Shown: one piece after another, positions 7,369 to 16,604 of the stretch
Position numbering within the stretch: position 1 is the first letter of the stretch
Layout: each line of letters opens with the position of its first letter
From: DATATV01 sp035551355
GTDB lineage: Bacteria > Actinomycetota > Actinomycetes > Mycobacteriales > Pseudonocardiaceae
Direction: 5' to 3'
Length of the DNA: 64,000 nt
NCBI GenBank assembly: GCA_035551355.1
Contig: DASZNF010000125.1
Span: forward strand, 41,516 to 105,515
The notes under the pieces: model-generated
The model's database searches: none
The model's input: the letters and a program-made list of their open reading frames with translations, nothing else
What the model was told of the DNA's origin: nothing
Program-made: the position numbers and the translations under genes

Positions 7369-8607
7369 CTACGACCGGATCGTCGGCAACGTGGGGCTGG
7401 AGACGTCATAGACCTTGCCCGGCTGGGAGAGCAGCGCGGCCAGCACCGCGGCCTTGCGGGCCGAGTCGTCGGCGCTGCCCCAGCGCACCGTGCGTCCGCC
7501 GGACATGCCGAACTGCACGCTGCCCGCGGTCTGCGCGCCGATCGAGATCACCTGGGGGCGCACCTGCGCCGGCAGCGCGGACAGCACCGAAACCACCGCC
7601 CGGGTCAGCGGGTCGTTCGGCGAGGCCGAGGGCAGTTGGATCACCGGCAGGCCGGGCGGGGCGGCGGGCACGGTGGCGTAGTCGAAGCCGGTGGCGTCCA
7701 CCAGGTGCACACCCGACGCGGTGGTCAGCACGCCGATCGGGTCCCGCTCGGTGACCTCGATCAGCACCGTGGAGGGCCACTCCCGCACCACGTCCACCCC
7801 GGCCACCCGGGGCAGCCTGGCCACCCGGGCGATGATGGAGTCGGTGTCCAGCCGCAACATCGGGTCGCCCATCGGCACCTGGGCCGCGCCGCGCACCGCG
7901 TCGGCGGTCAGCGATTCGTTGCCGGACACGTCGACCGTGCGCACGCCGAGCAGCGGGGTGAACAGCACCACCAGGAACAACGCGGCCAGGCCCAGGATCA
8001 CGGCCAGCGCGCCCCAGCGGCGGGCCAGAATGCGGCGGCGGGTGGGCTTGCGGCGGCGCGTCGACCGGGACCGGCCGGCGCGGGGGCGGGCGGAACCGCC
8101 GGAGCGGTCGCGGTCCGGGCCGGGGCGTTCGGCCCGGGCCCGGATGTCCTCGGCCGTGCGGTTGCGCGGCGCACGCGAGGACTCGCTCAGGCGGGCGGTG
8201 CCTTCGGCCGCGTCCTCCTCGGTGGACCGGACCCGCGAACGCGGGCCAGACCGGGCCGCACGAGGGTCGGAGCCGGTCCGGTTCTCGTTGTCCGTGCCAG
8301 CACGAGTGGCGCGGCCTTCGGTGTCGGCGCGAGAGCCGGAGCGGGGGGTGCGGGCCGAGTCGTCGGTGCCGGTGGGGCGGGCGCGGCCGGTCTTGGCCTG
8401 TTTGGCCTCGCGGGCCGCGCGCGCGGCCCGGGCCTGCTGACCGGCCTTGGTTTCCCGGTGCTCACCGTCCGGTGTTGGCGATGCGGTGCGCGGCCGGCGA
8501 GTCCGCCCGCTGGCCGGACCGGCCCGGCGGCCGGGCTCCGCACGGCGCGCCGAGGACTCCGACGGCGACGGGCCGCCGGACTCCGGCTCGTCCGGCTCGT
8601 CACTCAC
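7369..8607 (-). CDS. ftsQ: Cell division protein FtsQ with long basic N-terminal region
   Basis: A 412-residue FtsQ, the bitopic divisome protein that links early and late division proteins. About 195 cytoplasmic residues are low-complexity, rich in Arg, Ser, Glu and Pro. One transmembrane helix follows (about 199-220), then the POTRA domain (VRTVDVSGNESLTADAVR) and the beta domain with LPRVAGVDVVREWPSTVLIEVTE split across it. The GTG start at 8607 overlaps the murC stop by 8 bases, so translation is coupled. The N-terminal region is far longer than in typical FtsQ, where it is tens of residues, though long variants occur in actinobacteria. Confidence 0.95.
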   Translation of the reverse strand: MSDEPDEPESGGPSPSESSARRAEPGRRAGPASGRTRRPRTASPTPDGEHRETKAGQQARAARAAREAKQAKTGRARPTGTDDSARTPRSGSRADTEGRATRAGTDNENRTGSDPRAARSGPRSRVRSTEEDAAEGTARLSESSRAPRNRTAEDIRARAERPGPDRDRSGGSARPRAGRSRSTRRRKPTRRRILARRWGALAVILGLAALFLVVLFTPLLGVRTVDVSGNESLTADAVRGAAQVPMGDPMLRLDTDSIIARVARLPRVAGVDVVREWPSTVLIEVTERDPIGVLTTASGVHLVDATGFDYATVPAAPPGLPVIQLPSASPNDPLTRAVVSVLSALPAQVRPQVISIGAQTAGSVQFGMSGGRTVRWGSADDSARKAAVLAALLSQPGKVYDVSSPTLPTIRS

Positions 8608-10036
8608 CCTCGGCGGACTCCTTGTCCAGCGCGGCCAGGATCTCCGCGCCGAGAATGGTCACGTCCCCCGCGCCCATGGTCAGCACCAGATCGCCCGGGC
8701 CCACCAGCCCGGCGACCAGCCCGGGCACCTTGTCGAAGGCGGGCTCGTAGTGCACGTGCTCGGCCGGCAGCGCCACCGCGTCGGCCACCAGGCGGCCGGT
8801 CACCCCGGCGATCGGCTCCTCGCGGGCGCCGTACACGTCCAGCACGATCACCTCGTCGGCCAGGGCCAGCGCCTCGCCGAACTCGGCGGCGAAATCCTTG
8901 GTACGGGAGTACAGGTGCGGCTGGAAGATCACCAGCAGCCTGCCCTCGCCGGTGACCAGCCGGGTGGCGGTCAGCTGCGCGGCCACCTTGGTCGGGTTGT
9001 GCGCGTAGTCGTCGTAGACCCGGATGCCGCCGGCCCGGCCCTTGAACTCGAACCGCCTGCGCACCCCGCCGAACGCGGCCAGCCCCTCGACCAGCCCGTC
9101 GCCCGGCGCGCCCAGTTCCAGCCCGGCCAGCAGCGCGGCCGCCGCGTTGAGCGCCATGTGCTTGCCGGGCACCGCGACCCGCAGCGGGATCGTCTCCTCG
9201 CCGATCCACACGGTCAGCTCGCCCCCGCCGGCCCGCTCGTCGCTGGTGCCGCCGACCGGCCGGAAGTCCGAGAGGATCGCGTCGTGGTCGCCGGTGGCGG
9301 AGAACCCGTAGCGGCGCACCCGCACCCCGGCCGCCTCGGCCCGGTCGGCCAGCGCGGCCGAACCCGGGTCGTCGGCGCAGGCCACCAGCACCCCGCCCGG
9401 CTCGATCCGGCCGACGAACTCGTCGAACACCTTCACGTAGGAGTCGATGGTGCCGTGGTGATCGAGGTGGTCGGCCTCCACGTTGGTGACCACCGCGACC
9501 TGGGGCGAGAAGGCCAGGAACGAGCCGTCGCTCTCGTCGGCCTCGGCCACGAAGGCCGCGCCGGTGCCGTGATGGGCGTTGGCGCCGGACTCGTTCAGGT
9601 CCCCGCCGATGGCGAACGACGGGTCCAGCCGGCAGTGCTGCAACGCCACGGTGAGCATCGAAGTGGTCGAGGTCTTGCCGTGGGTGCCGGCCACACAGGC
9701 GACCTGGCGCCCGGTCATCAGCTCGGCCAGCGCCTGGGACCGGTGCAGCACGGTGATGCCGCGCTCCCGGGCCGCCACCAGCTCCGGGTTGTCCGGCCGG
9801 ATCGCGCTGGACACCACCACGACCTGCGGGCCGTCGGCCAGCAGGTCCAGGTTGTCCGGGTGCTGGCCGACGGCGATCGTCGCGCCCTGCGCGCGCAGCG
9901 CCAGCACGGTGCGCGAATCCTTGGCGTCGGAACCGGACACCGCCGCGCCGCGGGCCAGCAGGATCCGGGCGATACCGCTCATCCCGGCCCCGCCGATCCC
10001 CACGAAATGCGCCCCCTTGAGGACGTCGGCAGTCAT
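8600..10036 (-). CDS. murC: UDP-N-acetylmuramate--L-alanine ligase MurC
   Basis: A 478-residue MurC, which adds L-Ala to UDP-MurNAc using ATP as the first amino-acid step of peptidoglycan stem-peptide synthesis. Visible motifs are the N-terminal Rossmann loop HFVGIGGAGMSGIA, the ATP site GTHGKTSTTSM, DESDGSFL, HLDHHG and the C-terminal DDYAHNPTKV. The ATG at 10036 overlaps the murG stop by ATGA. The length matches the family. Confidence 0.98.
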   Translation of the reverse strand: MTADVLKGAHFVGIGGAGMSGIARILLARGAAVSGSDAKDSRTVLALRAQGATIAVGQHPDNLDLLADGPQVVVVSSAIRPDNPELVAARERGITVLHRSQALAELMTGRQVACVAGTHGKTSTTSMLTVALQHCRLDPSFAIGGDLNESGANAHHGTGAAFVAEADESDGSFLAFSPQVAVVTNVEADHLDHHGTIDSYVKVFDEFVGRIEPGGVLVACADDPGSAALADRAEAAGVRVRRYGFSATGDHDAILSDFRPVGGTSDERAGGGELTVWIGEETIPLRVAVPGKHMALNAAAALLAGLELGAPGDGLVEGLAAFGGVRRRFEFKGRAGGIRVYDDYAHNPTKVAAQLTATRLVTGEGRLLVIFQPHLYSRTKDFAAEFGEALALADEVIVLDVYGAREEPIAGVTGRLVADAVALPAEHVHYEPAFDKVPGLVAGLVGPGDLVLTMGAGDVTILGAEILAALDKESAEGE

Positions 10037-11166
10037 TTTCGGATCGCCTCCAGCACCATTTTGGCCAGCACCTCGTCGGCCACCCGATGTCCACTGCCCT
10101 GGGCCGCGATGCTCATCTCGTGCAGCCTGTGGTTGTCCTTGAGCAGTGGGATCAACAACTCGGCCACCTTGGCCGAGGTCAGTTCCGCGTCCAGCACCGA
10201 AAGCGCGCCGCCGGCTTCGATGATCGACTGCGCGTTGAGCGCCTGTTCGCCGTTGCCGTGCGGCAGCGGCACGTACACCGCGGGCAGGCCGACCGCGGAC
10301 ACCTCGGCCACGGTCATCGCGCCGGAGCGGCACAGGATCGCGTCGGCGGCCGCGTAGGCCAGGTCCATCCGGTCCATGTACGGGAAGGTCACGTACGGCG
10401 GCGCGCCCGGAACCTGTTGCACGGCAACGCTGTTCTTGCGGCCGTACACGTGCAGCACGCCGATGCCCGCGTTGCCGAGCTCGTGCGCGGCGCCGGACAC
10501 GGCGACGTTGAGCGAGCGGGCGCCCTGCGAGCCGCCGGTGACGAACAGCACCGGGGCCTCGGGGTCCAGGCCGAAGTGCTTGCGCGCCTGACCGCGCAGC
10601 GCCCACCGGTCCAGCGAGGTGATGGACTGGCGCAGGGGAATGCCGATCACCTCGGCGTTGGCCAGCCCGGTGCCCGGCCCGGCCGCGGCCACCCGCACGG
10701 CGTACCGGGCGCCGACCTTGTTGGCCAGCCCGGGCCGCACGTTGGCCTCGTGCACCACGATCGGCACCCGGCCCCGCGCGGCCAGGTAGGCCGGCAGCGA
10801 CACGTAGCCGCCGAACCCGACCACCACGTCGGCCTTGACCCGCTCCAGCACCGCCCGGGTGGCCTGGATCGCGCCGCGCACCCGCAGCGGCAGCTTGAGC
10901 AGGTCCGGGGTGGGCTTGCGGGGCATCGGCACCGGCGGGATCAGTTCCAGCTCGTAGCCGCGCTGCGGCACGATCGTCTTCTCCAGGCCCCGTTCGGTGC
11001 CCAGGGCCACCACCCGGGCGTCCGGGCGCAGCCGCTTGACCGCGTCGGCCAGCGCCAGCGCGGGCTCGATGTGCCCGGCCGTGCCGCCCCCGGCCACCAC
11101 CACGACCGGACCCTGGCTGTACAGCTCGGTGCCGGAGAACCGCTGGGTGTAGTGCGTGTCGCTCAC
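10033..11166 (-). CDS. murG: UDP-GlcNAc:lipid I transferase MurG
   Basis: A 377-residue glycosyltransferase that adds GlcNAc to lipid I to give lipid II on the inner membrane face. It shows the glycine-rich loop VVVVAGGGTAGHIEPALA, VGFGGYVSLPAYLAA, VHEANVRPGLANK, VTGGSQGARSLN and the donor-binding LCRSGAMTVAEVSAVGLPA. The GTG start at 11166 is chosen because GGAAGGAGG lies just upstream and it overlaps the ftsW stop by GTGA. Confidence 0.98.
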   Translation of the reverse strand: MSDTHYTQRFSGTELYSQGPVVVVAGGGTAGHIEPALALADAVKRLRPDARVVALGTERGLEKTIVPQRGYELELIPPVPMPRKPTPDLLKLPLRVRGAIQATRAVLERVKADVVVGFGGYVSLPAYLAARGRVPIVVHEANVRPGLANKVGARYAVRVAAAGPGTGLANAEVIGIPLRQSITSLDRWALRGQARKHFGLDPEAPVLFVTGGSQGARSLNVAVSGAAHELGNAGIGVLHVYGRKNSVAVQQVPGAPPYVTFPYMDRMDLAYAAADAILCRSGAMTVAEVSAVGLPAVYVPLPHGNGEQALNAQSIIEAGGALSVLDAELTSAKVAELLIPLLKDNHRLHEMSIAAQGSGHRVADEVLAKMVLEAIRK

Positions 11167-12665
11167 CGGCTGCCTCCTTCCCCGGACCGTCCACCGGCAC
11201 GAGGAGAACCGTGCCGTCCTGCCGCCCATCGTTCCGCACCGCCTCGACCGCCCGTGCGGCGGCGGTCGGCGGCGCTGCCCCGGCGGCGTTCCTCGCCCGC
11301 GGCGGCCACCGAACCGCGGCCGGCCGAGCGGGGCGCGGCCGGGCGGCCACCGGCCCGGGGCGGGGCCGACGGGCGGGTCCGGCGGCGCTGGGTGGGTGGC
11401 TGATAGACCTCGGGAGCGGCCAGGTTGAGCAGGCCGCCGACCCGGCCCGGGCCCACGCTGCGCAGCGCGGCCACCGCCTCCGGCTCGTGCCGGGCGATGT
11501 TGGCCAGGATGCCGAACACGAGCATGGTGATGACCAGCGACGAGCCGCCGTAGGAGATCATCGGCAGCGGGATGCCGGTCACCGGCAGCAGCCCGACCAC
11601 GTAGCCGACGTTGATGCCGGCCTGCGCGACCAGCCAGGTGGTCAGGGTGGAGGCGACCAGCCGGTTCCACGGGTCGATGTTGCGGGTGGCGATGCGCATG
11701 CCGACCACCGCGACCATGGCGAACAGGCCCAGTACCAGGGCGCAGCCGATGAAGCCGAGTTCCTCGCCGATCAGCGCGAAGATGAAGTCGGTGTGCACGT
11801 TGGGCAGGTAGCGGTACTTGGCCGAGCCCATGCCGAGGCCCTGGCCGAACAGCCCGCCGTTGGCCAGCGCGTACAGCGACTGGCTGGACTGGTAGGCGGC
11901 GCCTGCGGTGTCCGCGCCCGGTTTGAGGAAGCTCAGCACCCGTTCCAGCCGGTAGGGCGCGCTGATGGCCAGCACCACCAGGCCCCCGAGACCGCCGGCC
12001 AGGATCACCGCGAACAGCCGCAGCTGCGCGCCCACGAACCACAGCAGCGCGATCAGCACCACGCCAAGGGTGATGGTCGAGCCGAGGTCGGGCTGCAGGA
12101 TGACCAGGGTGAACATCAGCAGCGCCACCGGCACCACCGGGACCAGCAGATGCCGGTACTGGTGCAGCACGGCGCGCTTGTTGACCAGCACGTGCGCACC
12201 CCACAGGGCCAGCGACAGCTTGGCCACCTCCACCGGCTGGATGGAGATCGGGCCGATGGCGAACCAGCGCCCGGAGCCGGACACGTTGTGCCCGAACGGG
12301 GACAGCACCAGCAGCAGCACGATGACCGACAGAGTCACCGCGGGCCCGCCGAGGGACCGGATCCGGCGCAGCGGCACCCGCATGCCCAGCCAGAACACCA
12401 GAAGCCCGAGCAGCGCGAACGCCAGCTGCTTCTTGAACAGCGCGTACACCGAGGTGCCGCCGTTCTGCACGGAGGCGACCGAGGAGGCCGAGGCGACCAT
12501 CACCAGGCCGATCGCGGTGAGCAGGCCGAACACGGCCAGCACCAGGTGGAACGAGGCCAGCGGACGGCCTAGCCAGGCGGTCAGCGGCCCCAGCGCGCCC
12601 CGCAGCCGGTTCACCCGGCTGGGCGCGCGTTGGGATCTGGCGGGGCGGGTCACCGCGCTGGTCAC
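11163..12665 (-). CDS. ftsW: SEDS peptidoglycan polymerase FtsW
   Basis: A 500-residue SEDS-family septal glycan polymerase that works with the class B PBP FtsI. About ten transmembrane segments span residues 45-400. Family motifs include GSGRWFAIGPISIQP, LQPDLGSTI, and PVTGIPLPMISYGGSS near the end. The C-terminal 90 residues are a cytoplasmic Arg/Pro/Gly-rich tail, as in mycobacterial FtsW. The GTG start at 12665 has GGAGG upstream and overlaps the murD stop by GTGA; a longer upstream frame is not conserved. Confidence 0.97.
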   Translation of the reverse strand: MTSAVTRPARSQRAPSRVNRLRGALGPLTAWLGRPLASFHLVLAVFGLLTAIGLVMVASASSVASVQNGGTSVYALFKKQLAFALLGLLVFWLGMRVPLRRIRSLGGPAVTLSVIVLLLVLSPFGHNVSGSGRWFAIGPISIQPVEVAKLSLALWGAHVLVNKRAVLHQYRHLLVPVVPVALLMFTLVILQPDLGSTITLGVVLIALLWFVGAQLRLFAVILAGGLGGLVVLAISAPYRLERVLSFLKPGADTAGAAYQSSQSLYALANGGLFGQGLGMGSAKYRYLPNVHTDFIFALIGEELGFIGCALVLGLFAMVAVVGMRIATRNIDPWNRLVASTLTTWLVAQAGINVGYVVGLLPVTGIPLPMISYGGSSLVITMLVFGILANIARHEPEAVAALRSVGPGRVGGLLNLAAPEVYQPPTQRRRTRPSAPPRAGGRPAAPRSAGRGSVAAAGEERRRGSAADRRRTGGRGGAERWAAGRHGSPRAGGRSGEGGSR

Positions 12666-14062
12666 CGAGCCTCCAGCCGATCGTCCGCCAGCAGCGCCAC
12701 CGCGTCGGCGAACGCCCGCCCCCGGTGTCCGTAGTCGGTGAACATGTCCCAAGACGCACCGGCGGGCGCCAGCACCACGGCGTCACCCGGCCGGGCGAGG
12801 TCCCGGGCCGCGCGCACCACCTGGGACATCACGGTCATGGCGTCATCGTCTCCCGAGGACACTGCGTAGACGGGGACATCCGGCGCGTGTCGCTGCAGCG
12901 CGGTCGCGATCACCTCCTGGTCCGCGCCCAGCAGTACCGCGCCGGCCAGGCGGGGCCTGGCCTCGATCACGAGCTCGTCCACGGTCGCGCCCTTGAGCAG
13001 GCCGCCGGCGATCCACACCACCCGGTCGTGGGCCCGCAGCGACGCGGCGGCCGCGTGCGGGTTGCTCGCCTTGGAGTCGTCCACATAGGCCACGCCGCCG
13101 ATCTCGGCCACGGTGACCGCGCGGTGCGCGCCCGGGGTGAACGCGCGCAGTCCCTCGGCCACCGCCTTGGCCGGCACCCCGTGGGCCCGGGCCAGCGCGG
13201 CCGCGGCCAGCGCGTCGAACAGCGCGGACGGGCCGGGCGGGCGCACCTCGGCCACCTCGGCCAACGCCTCCTCGGCCGGGCCGAACGCCCGGTCGATCAG
13301 CTGCCCGTCGCGCACGCCGAGCTGACCGGCTCCGGGCTCGCCCAGCGTGATGCCGGCCTTGGTGCTCGCCGGCGACTCGGCCAGCAACCGGTCGACCAGC
13401 GGATCGTCCACCCCGGCCACGGCGATCTCGCCGGTCAGCACACCGGCCTTGGCCCGCACGTACTCGGCCATCACGCCGTGCCAGTCCAGGTGGTCCTCGG
13501 CGATGTTGAGCAGCACCCCGGCGGCCGGGCGCACCGAGGGCGCCCAGTGCAGCTGGAAGCTGGACAGCTCGACCGCGAGCACCTCGTGCTCCAGCGCGTC
13601 GATCACCGGCAATCCGACGTTGCCGCAGGCCACCGCGTCCAGCCCGGCCGCGGTGAGGATCTCGGCCAGCATGCCGACCGTGGTGGTCTTGCCGTTGGTG
13701 CCGGTGACGGCCAGCCAGGCCGGCGGGCCGGGCCGGGCGGCGCAGATCCGCCAGGCCAGCTCCACGTCGCCGATCACCTCGACCCCGGCCTCGGCGGCGG
13801 CCACCAGCAGCGGCGCGGTGGGGCGCCAGCCGGGGCTGGTCACCACCAGCGAGGTGCCCGCGGGCGGGGTGTCCAGGCCCAGCTCGGCGCGCACCTCGGG
13901 CAACACCTCGGCCAGCGCGCGCAGCCGGGGCTCGTTGCCGTCGGTCACGGTGACCCGCGCGCCCAGCGCGAGCAGCGCCCGCGCGGTGGAAACACCGGTC
14001 ACCCCGGCCCCGGCGACCAGCACCTCGGCGCCGGGCGCCAGCACCGGGCTACCCGCCGCCAT
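12662..14062 (-). CDS. murD: UDP-N-acetylmuramoyl-L-alanine--D-glutamate ligase MurD
   Basis: A 466-residue MurD, adding D-Glu to UDP-MurNAc-L-Ala. The NAD-like loop VLVAGAGVTGVSTARALL starts the protein. The ATP loop is VTGTNGKTTTVGML, followed by AVELSSFQL, EDHLDWHG and the C-terminal YVDDSKASNPHAA. It is tightly packed, overlapping mraY by 14 bases and ftsW by 4. The length is normal. Confidence 0.98.
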   Translation of the reverse strand: MAAGSPVLAPGAEVLVAGAGVTGVSTARALLALGARVTVTDGNEPRLRALAEVLPEVRAELGLDTPPAGTSLVVTSPGWRPTAPLLVAAAEAGVEVIGDVELAWRICAARPGPPAWLAVTGTNGKTTTVGMLAEILTAAGLDAVACGNVGLPVIDALEHEVLAVELSSFQLHWAPSVRPAAGVLLNIAEDHLDWHGVMAEYVRAKAGVLTGEIAVAGVDDPLVDRLLAESPASTKAGITLGEPGAGQLGVRDGQLIDRAFGPAEEALAEVAEVRPPGPSALFDALAAAALARAHGVPAKAVAEGLRAFTPGAHRAVTVAEIGGVAYVDDSKASNPHAAAASLRAHDRVVWIAGGLLKGATVDELVIEARPRLAGAVLLGADQEVIATALQRHAPDVPVYAVSSGDDDAMTVMSQVVRAARDLARPGDAVVLAPAGASWDMFTDYGHRGRAFADAVALLADDRLEAR

Positions 14063-15149
14063 AGGCCAGCCATTCGCTGTAGAACAGGCCCATCCCGAAC
14101 ATGCAGCCCACCGCGCCGAGCAGCCAGAATCTGATGATCACCGTGGTTTCCGCCCACCCGGACAGCTCGAAATGATGGTGGAACGGGGCCATTCGGAACA
14201 ATCGTCGACGGGTGGTGCGGAACACCGCGATCTGCAGCACCACCGACAGCGCCTCGACCACGAACAACCCGCCGATGACCACCATCAGCAGCTCGGTCCG
14301 GGTGGCGATGGACAGCCCGGCGAACAGGCCGCCCAGGGCCAGCGACCCGGTGTCGCCCATGAAGATCTTGGCCGGAGCCGCGTTCCACCACAGGAAGCCG
14401 ACGCAGCCGCCCATCGCGGCCGCGGCCACCAGGGACAGGTCCAGCGGGTCACGCACCTGGAAACAGCCCAGCAGGCGGGCCGCGGTGGTGGCGGTGGAGC
14501 AGTCGTGCGTGGTCTGGAAGTAGGTGATGACCATGTAGGTGGCCAGCGCCATGCCGGAGGTGCCACCGGCCAGACCGTCCAGGCCGTCGGTGAAGTTCAC
14601 CGCGTTGGACCAGGCGGCCACCGCGATGTAGCAGAAGATCACGAAACCGATGGCGCCGAAGGAGATGGTGGTGACATCCCGGACGTAGGACAGGTCGATC
14701 GAGGCCGGGCGCAGCCCGTTGTGGTCGGGGAACTGCACCACCAGGACGGCGAAGGTGATGGTGGCGATCAGCTGGCCGATCAGCTTCGCGGTCTTGTTCA
14801 GGCCCAGGTTGCGCTGCTTGCGGATCTTGATGAAGTCGTCCAGGAAGCCGACCAGGCCCAGCGAGGTGGTCAGCAACAGCACCAGCAGACCCGAGGCGGT
14901 GGGCCCGTTGTTGCGGCCGCCCGAGGACATCGCGGTGATCAGGTGCGCGCCGATGTAGCCGACCCAGGTGGCCACGATGATGGCCAGACCGCCCATGGTC
15001 GGGGTGCCGCGCTTGGACGCGTGCCCCTGCGGCCCCTCCTCGCGGATCTCCTGGCCGAAGCCCTGCTTGGAGAACGTCCGGATCAGGTAGGGCGTGAACA
15101 GGATGGATACGAACAACGCCAGCGCGGCGGCGATCAGGATGCCCTTCAC
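14049..15149 (-). CDS. mraY: Phospho-N-acetylmuramoyl-pentapeptide transferase MraY
   Basis: A 366-residue integral membrane enzyme that transfers phospho-MurNAc-pentapeptide to undecaprenyl phosphate, forming lipid I. Ten transmembrane helices are evident. Catalytic features are GTPTMGGLAII (about 48-58), GFLDDFIKIRK with Asp104-Asp105, NFTDGLDGLAGG, GDTGSLALGG and FRMAPFHHHFELSGW. The GTG at 15149 overlaps the murF stop by GTGA. Confidence 0.98.
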   Translation of the reverse strand: MKGILIAAALALFVSILFTPYLIRTFSKQGFGQEIREEGPQGHASKRGTPTMGGLAIIVATWVGYIGAHLITAMSSGGRNNGPTASGLLVLLLTTSLGLVGFLDDFIKIRKQRNLGLNKTAKLIGQLIATITFAVLVVQFPDHNGLRPASIDLSYVRDVTTISFGAIGFVIFCYIAVAAWSNAVNFTDGLDGLAGGTSGMALATYMVITYFQTTHDCSTATTAARLLGCFQVRDPLDLSLVAAAAMGGCVGFLWWNAAPAKIFMGDTGSLALGGLFAGLSIATRTELLMVVIGGLFVVEALSVVLQIAVFRTTRRRLFRMAPFHHHFELSGWAETTVIIRFWLLGAVGCMFGMGLFYSEWLAYGGG

Positions 15150-16600
15150 CGAGCGTCCTCCAGCAGCTGCTCCGCCACCCGCCACAGCCTCACCGCGTTG
15201 GATGCCTTCACCAGCACGACATCACCGGGGCCCAGTTCGGCGCGCAGCAGCGCGACCGCGGCCTCGACGTCCGGCACGAGTACCGACTCCTCTCCCCATG
15301 ATCCCTCGAGGTTGGCGCCCCGGTGCATGGCCGCGGCGTCCTCGCCGACCACCACCAGCCGAGAAATGTCCAGTCGCACCGCGAGCCGGCCGATCTGGTC
15401 GTGCTCGGCGATATCGGTGTCGCCCAGCTCGCCCATGTGCCCGAGCACGGCCCAGCTGCGGCCGTTGCGCTCCCGGGCCAGCGCGGCCAGCGTCTTCAGC
15501 GCGGCCCGCACCGACTCCGGGTTGGCGTTGTAGGCGTCGTCCACGACGGTGACCCCGTCGGGCCGTTCGGTGACCGCCATCCGGTGCGCGGACACCGGGG
15601 TGAACCCGCCCAGGCCCGCGGCCACCTGTTCGACGGTCGCGCCCAGTTCCAGCGCGATGGCCGCGGCGGTCAGCGCGTTGCCCACCTGGTGCGCGCCGTA
15701 CACGCCGAGTCGCACCTCGGCCCGCCCCTGCGGGGTGACCAGGGTGAACCGGGCGCGGGCCGCGGCGTCCAGGGTGACGTCCACCGCCCGGACCTGCGCC
15801 CGGGCCGACTCGCCGACGAACACCACCCGGGCCTTCGTCCGCTCGGCCATGGTCGCGACCAGCGGATCGTCGGCGTTGAGCACCGCGACCCCGTCCTCGG
15901 GCAGCGCCTCGACCAGCTCGCCCTTGGTGGCCGCGATCTGCGCCTTGGAGCCGAACTCGCCCAGGTGCGCGCTGCCCACGTTGAGCACCGCGCCGATCCT
16001 GGGCGGCGCGATCTCGCACAGCGCGGCGATGTGGCCCGGCCCGCGGGCGGACAGCTCCAGCACCAGGTGCCGGGTGTCCTCGGTGGCCCGCAACGCGGTC
16101 CACGGGTGGCCAAGCTCGTTGTTGAACGAGCCGGGCGGGGCCACGGTCGGGCCCAGCGGGGCCAGCAGCGCGGCGATCAGGTCCTTGGTCGAGGTCTTGC
16201 CCGAGGAGCCGGTCAGCCCGACCACGGTCAGCCCGGGCAGCTGCCCGACCACGTGGTTGGCCAGCCTGCCCAGCGCGGTCAGCACCGCGGCGCCCGAGCC
16301 GTCGGTGTCCCCGGCCAGGGCCAGCGCCCGGCTGCCGCCGCCGGTCTCCGGGCGGGGCACGATGACCGCCGGGACCCCGACCTCGTGGGCGGCCAGCACC
16401 GCGACCGCGCCGCGCTCGATGGCCGCGGCGGCGAAGTCGTGGCCGTCCACCCGTTCCCCGGGCACCGCCACGAACAGGTCGCCGGGGCCGATCTTGCGCG
16501 AGTCGAACTCGACCGAACCGGTCACCAGCGGGTCGCCGTCGATCCGGTCGGTCCGGCCGCCGACCGCCTTGGCGATGGTGGCCAGCGTCAACCCGATCAC
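15146..16600 (-). CDS. murF: UDP-MurNAc-tripeptide--D-Ala-D-Ala ligase MurF
   Basis: A 484-residue MurF, adding D-Ala-D-Ala to finish the pentapeptide precursor. The MurE/F-type front has DSRKIGPGDLFVAVPGERVDGHDF. The ATP loop is TGSSGKTSTKDLIAALL, then NNELGHPWT (family NNEIGLP-like), NVGSAHLGEFGS and VDDAYNANPESVRAAL. GTG start at 16600 with GAGGTGA upstream. It begins 4 bases after the murE stop, so the two are coupled. Confidence 0.98.
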   Translation of the reverse strand: MIGLTLATIAKAVGGRTDRIDGDPLVTGSVEFDSRKIGPGDLFVAVPGERVDGHDFAAAAIERGAVAVLAAHEVGVPAVIVPRPETGGGSRALALAGDTDGSGAAVLTALGRLANHVVGQLPGLTVVGLTGSSGKTSTKDLIAALLAPLGPTVAPPGSFNNELGHPWTALRATEDTRHLVLELSARGPGHIAALCEIAPPRIGAVLNVGSAHLGEFGSKAQIAATKGELVEALPEDGVAVLNADDPLVATMAERTKARVVFVGESARAQVRAVDVTLDAAARARFTLVTPQGRAEVRLGVYGAHQVGNALTAAAIALELGATVEQVAAGLGGFTPVSAHRMAVTERPDGVTVVDDAYNANPESVRAALKTLAALARERNGRSWAVLGHMGELGDTDIAEHDQIGRLAVRLDISRLVVVGEDAAAMHRGANLEGSWGEESVLVPDVEAAVALLRAELGPGDVVLVKASNAVRLWRVAEQLLEDAR

Positions 16601-16604
16601 CGCG

